IMG/VR virus record: IMGVR_UViG_3300036893_000010
Coordinates: 1-21,521 of that record
DNA: 21,521 nt
Strand: one strand, 5' to 3'
From: a virus
The number at the start of each line of letters is the position of its first letter. Position 1 is the first letter of the stretch. The position numbers were made by a program, and so were the translations under genes. The notes beneath the pieces are model-generated. The model was not told the origin of the DNA, searched no databases, and was given only the letters and a program-made list of their open reading frames with translations. Below, in pieces: positions 13,263-19,903 of this stretch.

Positions 13263-15404
13263 TTATACTCCTGGTGGTGGTTGTGGTGCAATAGGCGCTG
13301 GAGGTAGATTGCCTGGATTAGTAGGTGGAGCTGCCGGCAAAGCTGGACCTTGGGTGAACGCTGAACCAGGAGTATTTACTGCGAAGTTCTGGAAGTTTTG
13401 AGATAATTGCTGCACAAAGTCTCTGAAATTGCCCTGGATATCCTCAGGTAGCGACTGGAACTGGCCGGAGTGTACGAAATCTAGGACCGTTTGTACATAC
13501 TTGGAATCAAACTTATCGGGTGGCGCGATGATGTTGTCCTGGACCATTTGCTGAATGTCGTGTTGAGCATCTTCAGCCGACTCAGTTTGGTCACCACCAA
13601 CTGTGAATGGTGGCTGAGGGTTCTGATTAGCTTCGAGTTCGACCTGAATCTCTTTCAGATAAGTAGCGTAGGCATCTTGGCCGCCATTTAAGAAGGCAAT
13701 CAGCCTACGAGTGCGCTCTTTTGGATTGCTTTTATCCATGTCTTCAAACATCGAGAGTGGATCAATCGCTTTTCGGCTAGCCATATTTAGAGCATCAGCA
13801 CGATTAGTCATAGCATCTACTGAGTTGGCTTTGACATCAACATCGATACCTTCAACGAAACTTTTACGTGAAAGTTCCGCGCTCAGGACTGAGCCATCCT
13901 TACCGGTGGTCTTTAGGAAGTGGGGTTCGTCATAGAACATTTTACCCATTTGCATGGCCCAGCCAGCCATCTCGTAAACTACTCGCTCCACGACTATGTC
14001 GACTAAGTCGTCGGATTGGGTTAAATCACCCTCGCGAGTAATTTGTTTGGCAGTGCCAGATTCACTGGCTGCACCTTGCTCGCCCTTTATAGGGCCGTGC
14101 GTATTAAATAGCGCATCCATCCGCGAGCGAGCGTCCTGCAGCAACTGCATTAGCTCAGGACTTGGTGGGTTCGCTTGGATCCAAGTCATCGCTTTGTCGA
14201 CTTCCGGGGCATCCAACCAAATAGACTCGTCCGGGTCGCTTGATACTCGGCGCGCATCTTCCTTCGTGATGAGGTTTCCAAATACTTTCTTAGGAACAGC
14301 GTTGTCGGAGATCTCTACGATCTGCCGGCCGACGCGGTTAATCAACCTTTGAGTCGGAATTGACTGCTCCATCGGGGTAGTGTCGTCGTAAGGAGAGTTA
14401 CCAAGATTCTGATAGGTAAAGAACATATACGGTTTGCGAGGAACATCGAAGTAATTATAGAAGCGCTCCTCGCTATCGAGCGTAGCAGTCTGTTTGTAAT
14501 TGCCGTCTTTATCCATCTTAGGCAGGTAGACCTTGTAACCATCCCAATCATAATAAGGATTCTTTTGCTGATCTAAACAGAGGGTCATATAGAACCAGCA
14601 GGTTGCCTCGTAAGTCTGGCCGTCTTTGTAGTACCGTAGCCACCACTCTTCGTATTTGATTTTACTCGGCGTCGGCACGCCGCTGATACTAGATGATGAT
14701 TCAAGCAAGTTACGCAGATCGGCCGCTTTCTTGGGGAACTTAGAATAGACTACTTCAACCGGCTCTTCCAATAGTTCGCCAATAAACTCCATATTGTCGG
14801 CTGTAAAGCCGTCGTGGGGAATCGTGGAAGTTGGATCCAGCATCAAACGATCAGGTTGGACTAGCACGAACTTAAAGTCGCCGGTGCCTTTAGCAAGCGA
14901 CGGATCCCACAGACATTTGATGGCGGCGGTGTAGTTGATCTCGTGTTGCCGCAGACCATCCTTCATCATACGTTGGGAGACTTTGTTGTTCACCTTCTTG
15001 TTTAGGAACTTCTCGATAATCTGAGCGTCCTCGACAGCCTTTTGATTGTCATCGTGCGGTGTGCAGATGATATCCGGCATACGTTGTGAGGCAAGCGTAA
15101 AGCGAGTCTCCGAGTTCTCGTAGATAATTGGATCCATATAATCGGAGTGGTAATCGCCCGGCGAGCCTGCATCTTCAGCGTAGTGCTTGCCGCGCCAGTA
15201 ATCCCGATTGCGCTTACGGCGATCCTCAAGCTTTAAATCACTCTCAGCGAACTGTTTAGATTGCTGGCGTTTCTGTTGTATTAAAGTGTACAAATCGTTG
15301 TCATCCAAAGGTAGCGAATAGCGGGCACTCTGGTCAGATATACCAGGAGTATTATCGTCTCGGTACTGCGGGTAGTAGTCAGATGGGCTGACGGAGTTAT
15401 CCAT
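13263..15404 (-). CDS. Portal protein
   Basis: 713 residues, AGAGG site 5 bases before the ATG. The N-terminal half has the signs of a large portal: a charged helical start (LIQQKRQQSKQFAESDLKLE), WRGKHYAED, then VLVQPDRLMLDPTST, the usual mid-clip strand pattern, and MEFIGELLEEPVEVVYSKFP. The centre has YDDTTPMEQSIPTQRLINRV with the long helix that follows, and the TAKQITREGDLTQSDDLVDI segment. A basic and acidic helical part and a Pro/Gln-rich tail (last 40 residues) end the protein. Length is in the range of P22-like portals (about 700). Location after terminase and lysis genes, and before scaffold and capsid, agrees. No protease fusion is visible. Confidence 0.85.
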   Translation of the reverse strand: MDNSVSPSDYYPQYRDDNTPGISDQSARYSLPLDDNDLYTLIQQKRQQSKQFAESDLKLEDRRKRNRDYWRGKHYAEDAGSPGDYHSDYMDPIIYENSETRFTLASQRMPDIICTPHDDNQKAVEDAQIIEKFLNKKVNNKVSQRMMKDGLRQHEINYTAAIKCLWDPSLAKGTGDFKFVLVQPDRLMLDPTSTIPHDGFTADNMEFIGELLEEPVEVVYSKFPKKAADLRNLLESSSSISGVPTPSKIKYEEWWLRYYKDGQTYEATCWFYMTLCLDQQKNPYYDWDGYKVYLPKMDKDGNYKQTATLDSEERFYNYFDVPRKPYMFFTYQNLGNSPYDDTTPMEQSIPTQRLINRVGRQIVEISDNAVPKKVFGNLITKEDARRVSSDPDESIWLDAPEVDKAMTWIQANPPSPELMQLLQDARSRMDALFNTHGPIKGEQGAASESGTAKQITREGDLTQSDDLVDIVVERVVYEMAGWAMQMGKMFYDEPHFLKTTGKDGSVLSAELSRKSFVEGIDVDVKANSVDAMTNRADALNMASRKAIDPLSMFEDMDKSNPKERTRRLIAFLNGGQDAYATYLKEIQVELEANQNPQPPFTVGGDQTESAEDAQHDIQQMVQDNIIAPPDKFDSKYVQTVLDFVHSGQFQSLPEDIQGNFRDFVQQLSQNFQNFAVNTPGSAFTQGPALPAAPPTNPGNLPPAPIAPQPPPGV

Positions 15405-15405
15405 T

Positions 15406-15690
15406 TTAACCTCTATTTAGAATGTACATTGTCTTGCAGCGCCCAGTGTGCCCTTTGGCATCCACCCATCTGTTTTGACACATAACTTCGGTTAAGGCAT
15501 TCTTAAGCTTTTGGATCCGTTCAGTTTCTCCGTTAGGTATAAGAATCTGGGCTGTATCATAATAACTAAAGACTACGTGGCCGCATAGTGAACAATGAAA
15601 CTTCTTCAAGTCCTCGGTATTTGTGTTGTCTAAAGATATTGTGATGACGGCAACGGTTTGATCTTTGCGAGCCGGAGTAGGTACAATCAT
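15406..15690 (-). CDS. Small CxxC protein, possible zinc ribbon
   Basis: 94 residues. Cys33 and Cys36 (FHCSLCGHVVF) form a zinc-knuckle-like pair, with Cys71 and Cys85 (VMCQNRW, TGRCKTMY) as possible second pair. The centre is amphipathic helix (ETERIQKLKNALTEV). Ends one base before the portal start's upstream region, so the two genes are likely co-transcribed. The ribosome site AAGG is only 2 bases from the ATG and a strong hairpin lies just upstream, so translation may be controlled. No family is assigned; a DNA- or protein-binding role is possible. Confidence 0.65.
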   Translation of the reverse strand: MIVPTPARKDQTVAVITISLDNTNTEDLKKFHCSLCGHVVFSYYDTAQILIPNGETERIQKLKNALTEVMCQNRWVDAKGHTGRCKTMYILNRG

Positions 15691-15706
15691 GACCTTATAT
15701 TAGCAT

Positions 15707-15747
15707 AAAGCGCCTGCGATGAGGCGCTTGTTTTGTTTTAGCGCTTT
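15707..15747 (-). promoter_or_regulatory. Leader with two competing inverted repeats before the CxxC gene
   Basis: Plus-strand aagcgcc (15708-15714) can pair with ggcgctt (15723-15729), a 7-bp stem with 8-base loop. The overlapping aaagcgc (15707-15713) can instead pair with gcgcttt (15741-15747). The two hairpins exclude one another. In the leftward transcript the structure ends 17 bases before the ATG. No U-run follows on that strand, so it is not a standard terminator for these genes; a T-rich run follows on the plus strand. Confidence 0.45.
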
Positions 15748-15845
15748 GCCAGTCGTTTTGATTTTATTGCTTAACGGTTTGAGAGACTTATGTGTGAGGT
15801 GGAGTGTAATTGAGAAATGTACAACCGCATCGCCAGTATGCGCTT

Positions 15846-15875
15846 ATGATAATCCTGACCCCCCCCCATTGTCAA
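15846..15875 (-). promoter_or_regulatory. Sigma70-type promoter with a nine-G spacer
   Basis: -35 TTGACA (15870-15875) overlaps the stop codon of the holin-like gene; the -10 is TATCAT (15846-15851, five of six). The 18-base spacer contains nine consecutive G on the minus strand (C at 15859-15867). It is the only good promoter in the 181-base gap before the CxxC and portal genes; between it and the hairpin at 15707-15747 I see nothing further. Confidence 0.6.
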
Positions 15876-16267
15876 CGCGGAGCGTTGGGGTCTGTAACTA
15901 GGTTGCCGGCTTCGTCAGTGACTTCAATCTTGGTTGGAGGTGCGGCCGGGGCTGCAGGTTCGGGCGTTGTAAGTTGGTCTACGCCATTCAAGACCGGCTC
16001 CTCGGACTCAATTTTAGCGACCACTTGATTTACTTCCGGCTGCAATGCTGGCGGTACTTCGGCTAATGCTTGCTGCTCGTCCTTAGTGATCAGCTGCTTC
16101 AAGGTGACCAGTGCCACGTTGATCGGCACGGCTAGGGCGATATAGGTAGCGTTGTGGGCTAACCATACCGGTAATGCTGCCAGCAGGAACGATACGCCGA
16201 CATAGAAAAACGCCTGGACGATTTTGCCCCATTGCTTCTTGGTGACTGGTGTGATTGAAAGTGCCAT
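15872..16267 (-). CDS. Holin-like membrane protein with DPNAPR tail
   Basis: 131 residues; AAGG 7 bases upstream, start overlapping the endolysin stop (TGATG). Two hydrophobic segments, about residues 17-37 (VQAFFYVGVSFLLAALPVWL) and 41-58 (TYIALAVPINVALVTLKQL), are followed by a soluble acidic and Pro/Ala-rich tail. Size, two membrane spans and place next to the endolysin fit a holin. The last 16 residues (VTDEAGNLVTDPNAPR) match the end of the protein encoded at 16964-17347. A membrane anchor for a virion-associated lysis factor is the alternative. Confidence 0.7.
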   Translation of the reverse strand: MALSITPVTKKQWGKIVQAFFYVGVSFLLAALPVWLAHNATYIALAVPINVALVTLKQLITKDEQQALAEVPPALQPEVNQVVAKIESEEPVLNGVDQLTTPEPAAPAAPPTKIEVTDEAGNLVTDPNAPR

Positions 16268-16956
16268 CAGTTTACCTTATATACCCCAGGCGCGAGCACA
16301 GTAGGCTGTGCGCCTGCATTTTTGCCGGCTTCCATCCAGCCAGTGATTTCTTGGTACTCGGATGTGGTTGCTAGATTATCGATGCATTCGTCGAACTGGT
16401 GGCCAGTCCAGTACTGAATTTCCTCTGGTGTTGGCGGCCGCCTAAAGCACGCTTGTATAACTACGGTTACGCCGTTCGCATTCATGCCTGTGGGTTGGGA
16501 TGGTTGCATAGTACCTCCATTATATCTTAAATAACCTAAAACGTCAGTATAGTTGTGCTGCACTTGATGGGCTACAGGGTAGCCTTGGGCGTTATAATCG
16601 CCTCCCCAATTTGAGTCAAACCCGGTATAGCCGCTTGGTCCGCCAACCGCTATGCAGATATCGATGTGCCCATAAAGCGGTGAGTTGATACTATTGCTGG
16701 CGCCAAACACCACGATATCACCCGGCTGCGGATAGACTCCGCTGGTGTAGGGGATCCGTGTAAAGTTATCGGCCAGGACTTGCGTGCTACCGTAGTCGTT
16801 CCACCAATCCACGGCGTTTAGCATTGGCGGCGTAATGCCAAGGACATCGACACAATAATAGGCTACTAGTTGTACGCACTGCCCAGTATCAGCCGGGATC
16901 TTATCATAATCCAGCGCCTGAGAGTTTTCGGTGGCTACAAACTGGGTGAGTGTCAT
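16267..16956 (-). CDS. Endolysin with CHAP domain and a C-terminal DUF4214-like segment
   Basis: 229 residues; TAGGAG lies 4 bases before the ATG and includes the stop of the upstream gene. The CHAP domain covers about residues 15-145: catalytic Cys27 in TGQCVQLVAYYC, GDIVVFG (79-85), His97 in YGHIDICIAVGG, and SNWGG (115-119) with Asn116 as likely third residue. CHAP enzymes cut peptidoglycan as amidases or endopeptidases. Residues 164-205 (VIQACFRRPPTPEEIQYWTG, then NLATTSEYQEI) resemble DUF4214-type repeats, possibly a wall or polysaccharide binding part. There is no signal peptide, so release would need the neighbouring holin. Confidence 0.85.
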   Translation of the reverse strand: MTLTQFVATENSQALDYDKIPADTGQCVQLVAYYCVDVLGITPPMLNAVDWWNDYGSTQVLADNFTRIPYTSGVYPQPGDIVVFGASNSINSPLYGHIDICIAVGGPSGYTGFDSNWGGDYNAQGYPVAHQVQHNYTDVLGYLRYNGGTMQPSQPTGMNANGVTVVIQACFRRPPTPEEIQYWTGHQFDECIDNLATTSEYQEITGWMEAGKNAGAQPTVLAPGVYKVN

Positions 16957-16963
16957 GCTACTC

Positions 16964-17347
16964 CTAGCGAGGAGCGTTGGGATCGTTGACTGGCTCGCCT
17001 GCTTCGTTGGTCACAGGTTCGCTGCCGTCAACAGGAGGTGTTACGACGTCAGTCGGAGGTGTTTGTGGTTCTGAGCTTGGAACACTTGGATCAATTTCGG
17101 ACACCAGCAGATCATCGACTGGTGCAGGGTCTACTGGGGGTTCAACTGGTGCCGCAGGGTCGACAGGCGCTTCAGGAGCAACTGGAGCATCAGTAGGTGG
17201 AGTCGTGTCTACTGGCTGACTGTTCAGGAAAGATTGCAGATCAAGCAGTTTCGCCTTAATGACCTGTGCTACTTCGTTTTCAATATCAACTTCTACAGCC
17301 TCAAGTGCTGCTTCTACGTTTTGCTTAACTGTGTCGAATGATGCCAT
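16964..17347 (-). CDS. Ala/Pro-rich protein of the lysis cassette with DPNAPR tail
   Basis: 127 residues from ATG 17347, chosen because GGAG lies 6 bases upstream; an upstream ATG at 17434 lacks a ribosome site. The N-terminal 40 residues form an acidic helix (FDTVKQNVEAALEAVEVDIE then NEVAQVIKAKLLDLQSFL). The rest is Pro/Ala/Val/Asp low-complexity sequence. The final VTNEAGEPVNDPNAPR matches the C-terminus of the holin-like protein, and the DNA of both tails is also similar. No membrane segment. Function unknown; it lies directly before the endolysin. Confidence 0.65.
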   Translation of the reverse strand: MASFDTVKQNVEAALEAVEVDIENEVAQVIKAKLLDLQSFLNSQPVDTTPPTDAPVAPEAPVDPAAPVEPPVDPAPVDDLLVSEIDPSVPSSEPQTPPTDVVTPPVDGSEPVTNEAGEPVNDPNAPR

Positions 17348-17430
17348 GTGAATCTCCGTGGGGTTAATTATATATTCGTCTGCCTTTAAAATATCACGTT
17401 GGCCAAAATGGCGCAAGTAGGCAAGTAGAC

Positions 17431-17499
17431 TCATCGCCGTTTAAACAGCCAAATCACGCCTAAGACAATCACGACTATCAGTATAATCTCGCCAACCAT
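17431..17499 (-). CDS. Tiny single-span membrane peptide, 22 residues
   Basis: MVGEIILIVVIVLGVIWLFK then RR. It is one hydrophobic span with a positive C-terminal end, starting 2 bases after the stop of the 60-residue membrane protein, which itself ends FKRRV. No strong ribosome site is visible, so it would rely on coupling. Very short hydrophobic frames arise by chance, hence modest confidence. It sits in the lysis region where antiholins and small holins occur. Confidence 0.4.
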   Translation of the reverse strand: MVGEIILIVVIVLGVIWLFKRR

Positions 17500-17501
17500 T
17501 G

Positions 17502-17684
17502 CTATACCCGGCGCTTGAAGTTGATTGGAAAGTCCGCGGCAAACAGCCAGAGCAATGCTCCGACTAGGCCGATAATACCGATAACTACGAGGCCAGTTTT
17601 GCCGAACTGTACCCAGTTAATGAAGTACTGCGAGATAGAGACTAAAACGATCCAGAGTGCGATTAGTAAGTTAGATAGGTTCAT
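17502..17684 (-). CDS. Small two-span membrane protein
   Basis: 60 residues with AAGGA 7 bases before the ATG. Two hydrophobic segments (LSNLLIALWIVLVSISQYFI and TGLVVIGIIGLVGALLWLFA) are joined by a short polar loop, with a basic end (NFKRRV). It lies between the large terminase gene and the endolysin. Size and topology suit a class II-like holin or an antiholin partner of the 131-residue protein, which is inference. No other motif is present. Confidence 0.7.
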   Translation of the reverse strand: MNLSNLLIALWIVLVSISQYFINWVQFGKTGLVVIGIIGLVGALLWLFAADFPINFKRRV

Positions 17685-17715
17685 AGAGAAATCCTTATAT
17701 TACAATCCCAGTATA

Positions 17716-19152
17716 TCACGTTGGTCTAGGTCTGCTTGGCGGCCGGCTGTTATATTTAGCCACTGCTTCCATCAAATCAGGCGGTAGTATCGAGTTATCG
17801 GGTAGTACACTGAACGGATTGCTTTTGATTTCGCGGACTGATTCGTTGTATTTGATAGGGCCTGACTGAGCAAAATGAGGAACGACCATGATAAGCGCAC
17901 ACGTTAAGGCATCATAAGCGTGGTCCTCGCCGTCGGTGTCTATATCCTCGGGATCATTATCGTCGTTAATTAGCTCCGGTATAGTTCTAATCAGATTACG
18001 GTTGTTCGAATGTATTTGGATTATAGGTCGGCCGTCATCGGCATCTGCTAGTACCGAGTGCAGTAGTGCTTTACGCATATGCCTACTTCCACTAGGAGTT
18101 TTAGCCTGCAATATGTTCATATTGCCTTCGCGTGAAAAGATATCAGCGATTGACTCGCCCATTTCCTTGTTGAAACAATCGGGTGGTAACCATAGGTCGC
18201 GTACTCCGTCTAGCTTCTGCAGCATCTTGAACTGCCGAGCCCACTCGCGAGGTTCGGTTTGAGTTAGGTACAGCTCACGATAAACGTAGATCCGTACAAT
18301 ACCGTACTTATTCTCTGGAGTGATAGCACACCATAGCGCACATCCAGGAGCGGAGTATCCCCAGTCGAAACCTATAAACTTCTTGCACTCTGATAGCTTG
18401 AACTCAAAGCTATCGTTGACGTGCATATTCGGGTTCCACTCTCTAAATGCTTGGCCGGCGATGATAGACCAATCACCCATGCGCCAGGCTTTCCAAAGGT
18501 CCGGGTCGGTATCTTTCAAGGCATCCATCTGACGAACGTAATCAGGATCGTTCTGCGATAGCATCGGGTTGTCTTCAATAGTGGCCGGGATGTAGATACG
18601 TCTTAGTCCATAAGCATCCTTGTAGATCGAGTAGTGGGGGGCGATGTCTATAAAACGTTTCTTGACCCAGCTATGTCCAATACCACCGGGGTTTCCGGTC
18701 AAGAATGTTTGAGCCCGCAATCCTGGAACGGTAGAGCGATTGGATGCTTTGAGCTGCAGATAACGTTTCTCGTCGCGGATCTGGGTAATCTCTTCAATCA
18801 ACTGGCGTTGGTATTCTTGACCTTGGTATTTGGTGTAGCTCTGATCGTCTTTCAAGTGACCGGTTATGATTTTAGCTCCACTTGGAAATGATAACTCCCA
18901 CGGTCTGTAAGCGATGTGCACGCCTTGACCAGAGTACATACGACTAGCGCGGTCCACCCAGTCTTGTAAATCGTTGGCGTTCTTACGAATTACCAAGCCA
19001 CGGAACAACGGCTCGTCTACCTTCTCGCCCATCCAAACTATGCCGGTGTCAGTCTTACCACCGCCACGAGCCCCGCCATAGAATATCTCGTTGACGTCGT
19101 CAGGGGTCGAGAGGGCGAATGTCTGAGGACCCGGTTGGGCTGTCCACTGCAT
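17716..19152 (-). CDS. terL: Large terminase subunit (packaging ATPase and nuclease)
   Basis: 478 residues. The ATPase domain has Walker A GGARGGGKT (26-34), a Walker B-like LIEEIT with acidic residues at 120-121, and the coupling motif LTGNPGG (151-157). The nuclease domain (from about 250) has Asp263 in GFDWG, Asp325 in PPDCF, and Asp410/Asp414 in DGEDHAYDAL, the usual RNase H-like acidic set. The protein translocates DNA into the prohead and cuts it. The gene overlaps the small subunit by 53 bases. Length and motifs are complete. The type of packaging (headful or cohesive ends) cannot be read from sequence by eye. Confidence 0.95.
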   Translation of the reverse strand: MQWTAQPGPQTFALSTPDDVNEIFYGGARGGGKTDTGIVWMGEKVDEPLFRGLVIRKNANDLQDWVDRASRMYSGQGVHIAYRPWELSFPSGAKIITGHLKDDQSYTKYQGQEYQRQLIEEITQIRDEKRYLQLKASNRSTVPGLRAQTFLTGNPGGIGHSWVKKRFIDIAPHYSIYKDAYGLRRIYIPATIEDNPMLSQNDPDYVRQMDALKDTDPDLWKAWRMGDWSIIAGQAFREWNPNMHVNDSFEFKLSECKKFIGFDWGYSAPGCALWCAITPENKYGIVRIYVYRELYLTQTEPREWARQFKMLQKLDGVRDLWLPPDCFNKEMGESIADIFSREGNMNILQAKTPSGSRHMRKALLHSVLADADDGRPIIQIHSNNRNLIRTIPELINDDNDPEDIDTDGEDHAYDALTCALIMVVPHFAQSGPIKYNESVREIKSNPFSVLPDNSILPPDLMEAVAKYNSRPPSRPRPT

Positions 19153-19591
19153 CTAGTACCTCCGCTTCAACAGCTCGCTCGGCACGTTGACGTAATTGTT
19201 CGGCGGCGCTCTCCATTTGAGCCAGTGCTAATTTCTCTGGCTTCATTATGTGAACAACCTCAACCTGTGCTTGTCCGCCAACATTTACAGTTCTGCCCCA
19301 ACCGGCCTCACGTAGAGCATTGAAGGCGCTCGTGTCACCCGTGAGAGCTTTTGACACTTGAACCCAAACTAACGCCTCGGCTACTTTCTTTTTGCCGTAA
19401 CGACGTTCCAAACGGCTAACATCCTTGACGTTTAAGAACTGCCTATTTTTGTGCATTGAGGCGTTGGCAACTCGCTGCACGATAGTAGACATATTGAGCG
19501 AGCCTTTAGGACGGCCTGCTGGGTTATGGCCAGGTTCGCCTTTTACTTGGGGGATTAGGTTGGCTGCGCCTGCATTGGCTTCGTATGCCAT
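19100..19591 (-). CDS. Small terminase subunit-like protein
   Basis: 163 residues from ATG 19591, selected by AAGGA 7 bases upstream; an ATG at 19642 would add 17 residues but reads through the promoter region. The N-terminal NPAGRPKGSLN is the GRPKG motif of DUF5681-type small terminases. It is followed by helical, basic sequence (VQRVANASMHKNRQFLNVKD, then VSRLERRYGKKKVAEALVWV) and FNALREAGWGRTV. The C-terminal part is a helix (AQMESAAEQLRQRAERAVEA) that would suit oligomer formation. Overlap with the large subunit gene supports the assignment. DNA recognition and start of packaging would be its role. Confidence 0.8.
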   Translation of the reverse strand: MAYEANAGAANLIPQVKGEPGHNPAGRPKGSLNMSTIVQRVANASMHKNRQFLNVKDVSRLERRYGKKKVAEALVWVQVSKALTGDTSAFNALREAGWGRTVNVGGQAQVEVVHIMKPEKLALAQMESAAEQLRQRAERAVEAEVLDAVDSPTGSSDIRPLDP

Positions 19592-19627
19592 GATAAATCC
19601 TTGATATTTCAGGTTAGATACTGCTTC

Positions 19628-19655
19628 ATTATAGCACTCCAAATAGCATTGTTTC
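19628..19655 (-). promoter_or_regulatory. Extended -10 promoter before the terminase genes
   Basis: -10 TATAAT (19628-19633, perfect) preceded by TGC (extended -10). The best -35 is only GAAACA (19650-19655), three of six, at 16 bases. It lies in the 87-base gap after the small overlapping gene. This gap also holds a direct repeat of ctattttgtg (19659 and 19679, 20 bases apart) that flanks a short GCCC/GGGC inverted repeat. Confidence 0.55.
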
Positions 19656-19678
19656 TGCCTATTTTGTGCCCTTTTGGG

Positions 19679-19903
19679 CTATTTTGTGGCTGGTTTTGGC
19701 ATGTTTGCTAGCTTGCGCTTCATGAAATCAAGCTGCAGTTTGCGGGTTGCCGGTTTCTTGCTGAGGCTCGGGTTGATTGATCCGTCCGGGTTCAGGGCTG
19801 CCGACCGTTGCAGTGTTCGCCGTAGGGACGACTGGCCTTGATACTGGGACTGTGGTGTCAGGTTGGCTTGCTGCGGGCTTGGTGTTGGTAGCGGCTGGTT
19901 CAT
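19679..19903 (-). CDS. Small gene overlapping the methyltransferase 3' end in another frame
   Basis: 74 residues from ATG 19903 (an earlier in-frame ATG at 19942 would give 87). It starts MNQPLPTPSPQQANL and ends in a basic helical tail (TRKLQLDFMKRKLANMPKPA then TK). 176 of its bases also encode the Pro/Thr/Ala-rich tail of the methyltransferase in a different frame. Neither start has a strong ribosome site. The protein-like basic tail and the extension beyond the methyltransferase stop favour a real gene; the low-complexity overlap leaves doubt about which frame is under selection. Confidence 0.45.
   Translation of the reverse strand: MNQPLPTPSPQQANLTPQSQYQGQSSLRRTLQRSAALNPDGSINPSLSKKPATRKLQLDFMKRKLANMPKPATK

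Noticed and set aside
12916-15404. Other-frame and plus-strand frames over the portal and next genes (for example 13996-14352, 15002-15229)
   Set aside because: Fully inside the clear portal frame, no ribosome sites, no recognisable domains.
15708-15729. Hairpin as rho-independent terminator of the lysis operon
   Set aside because: On the transcribed (minus) strand it is followed by TATGCTAATA rather than a U-run; a T-rich run exists only on the plus side.
15719-15901. Plus-strand frame of 60 codons with a hydrophobic start (LPVVLILLLNG)
   Set aside because: It would be the only plus-strand gene, crosses the poly-C tract and the holin stop, and has no good ribosome site; the hydrophobic stretch can be chance in T-rich DNA.
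16977-17219. Plus-strand frame of 80 codons rich in Gly/Ser/Thr
   Set aside because: It is the antisense of the Pro/Ala-rich low-complexity tail, which naturally lacks stops on the other strand.
17348-17434. Longer start at 17434 for the Ala/Pro-rich protein
   Set aside because: No ribosome site before it, whereas ATG 17347 has GGAG at ideal distance; the extra 29 residues are not needed to explain the sequence.
19668-19679. gcccttttgggc inverted repeat as a terminator after the methyltransferase operon
   Set aside because: Only four base pairs and followed by ACAAAATAGG on the transcribed strand, so no U-tract.
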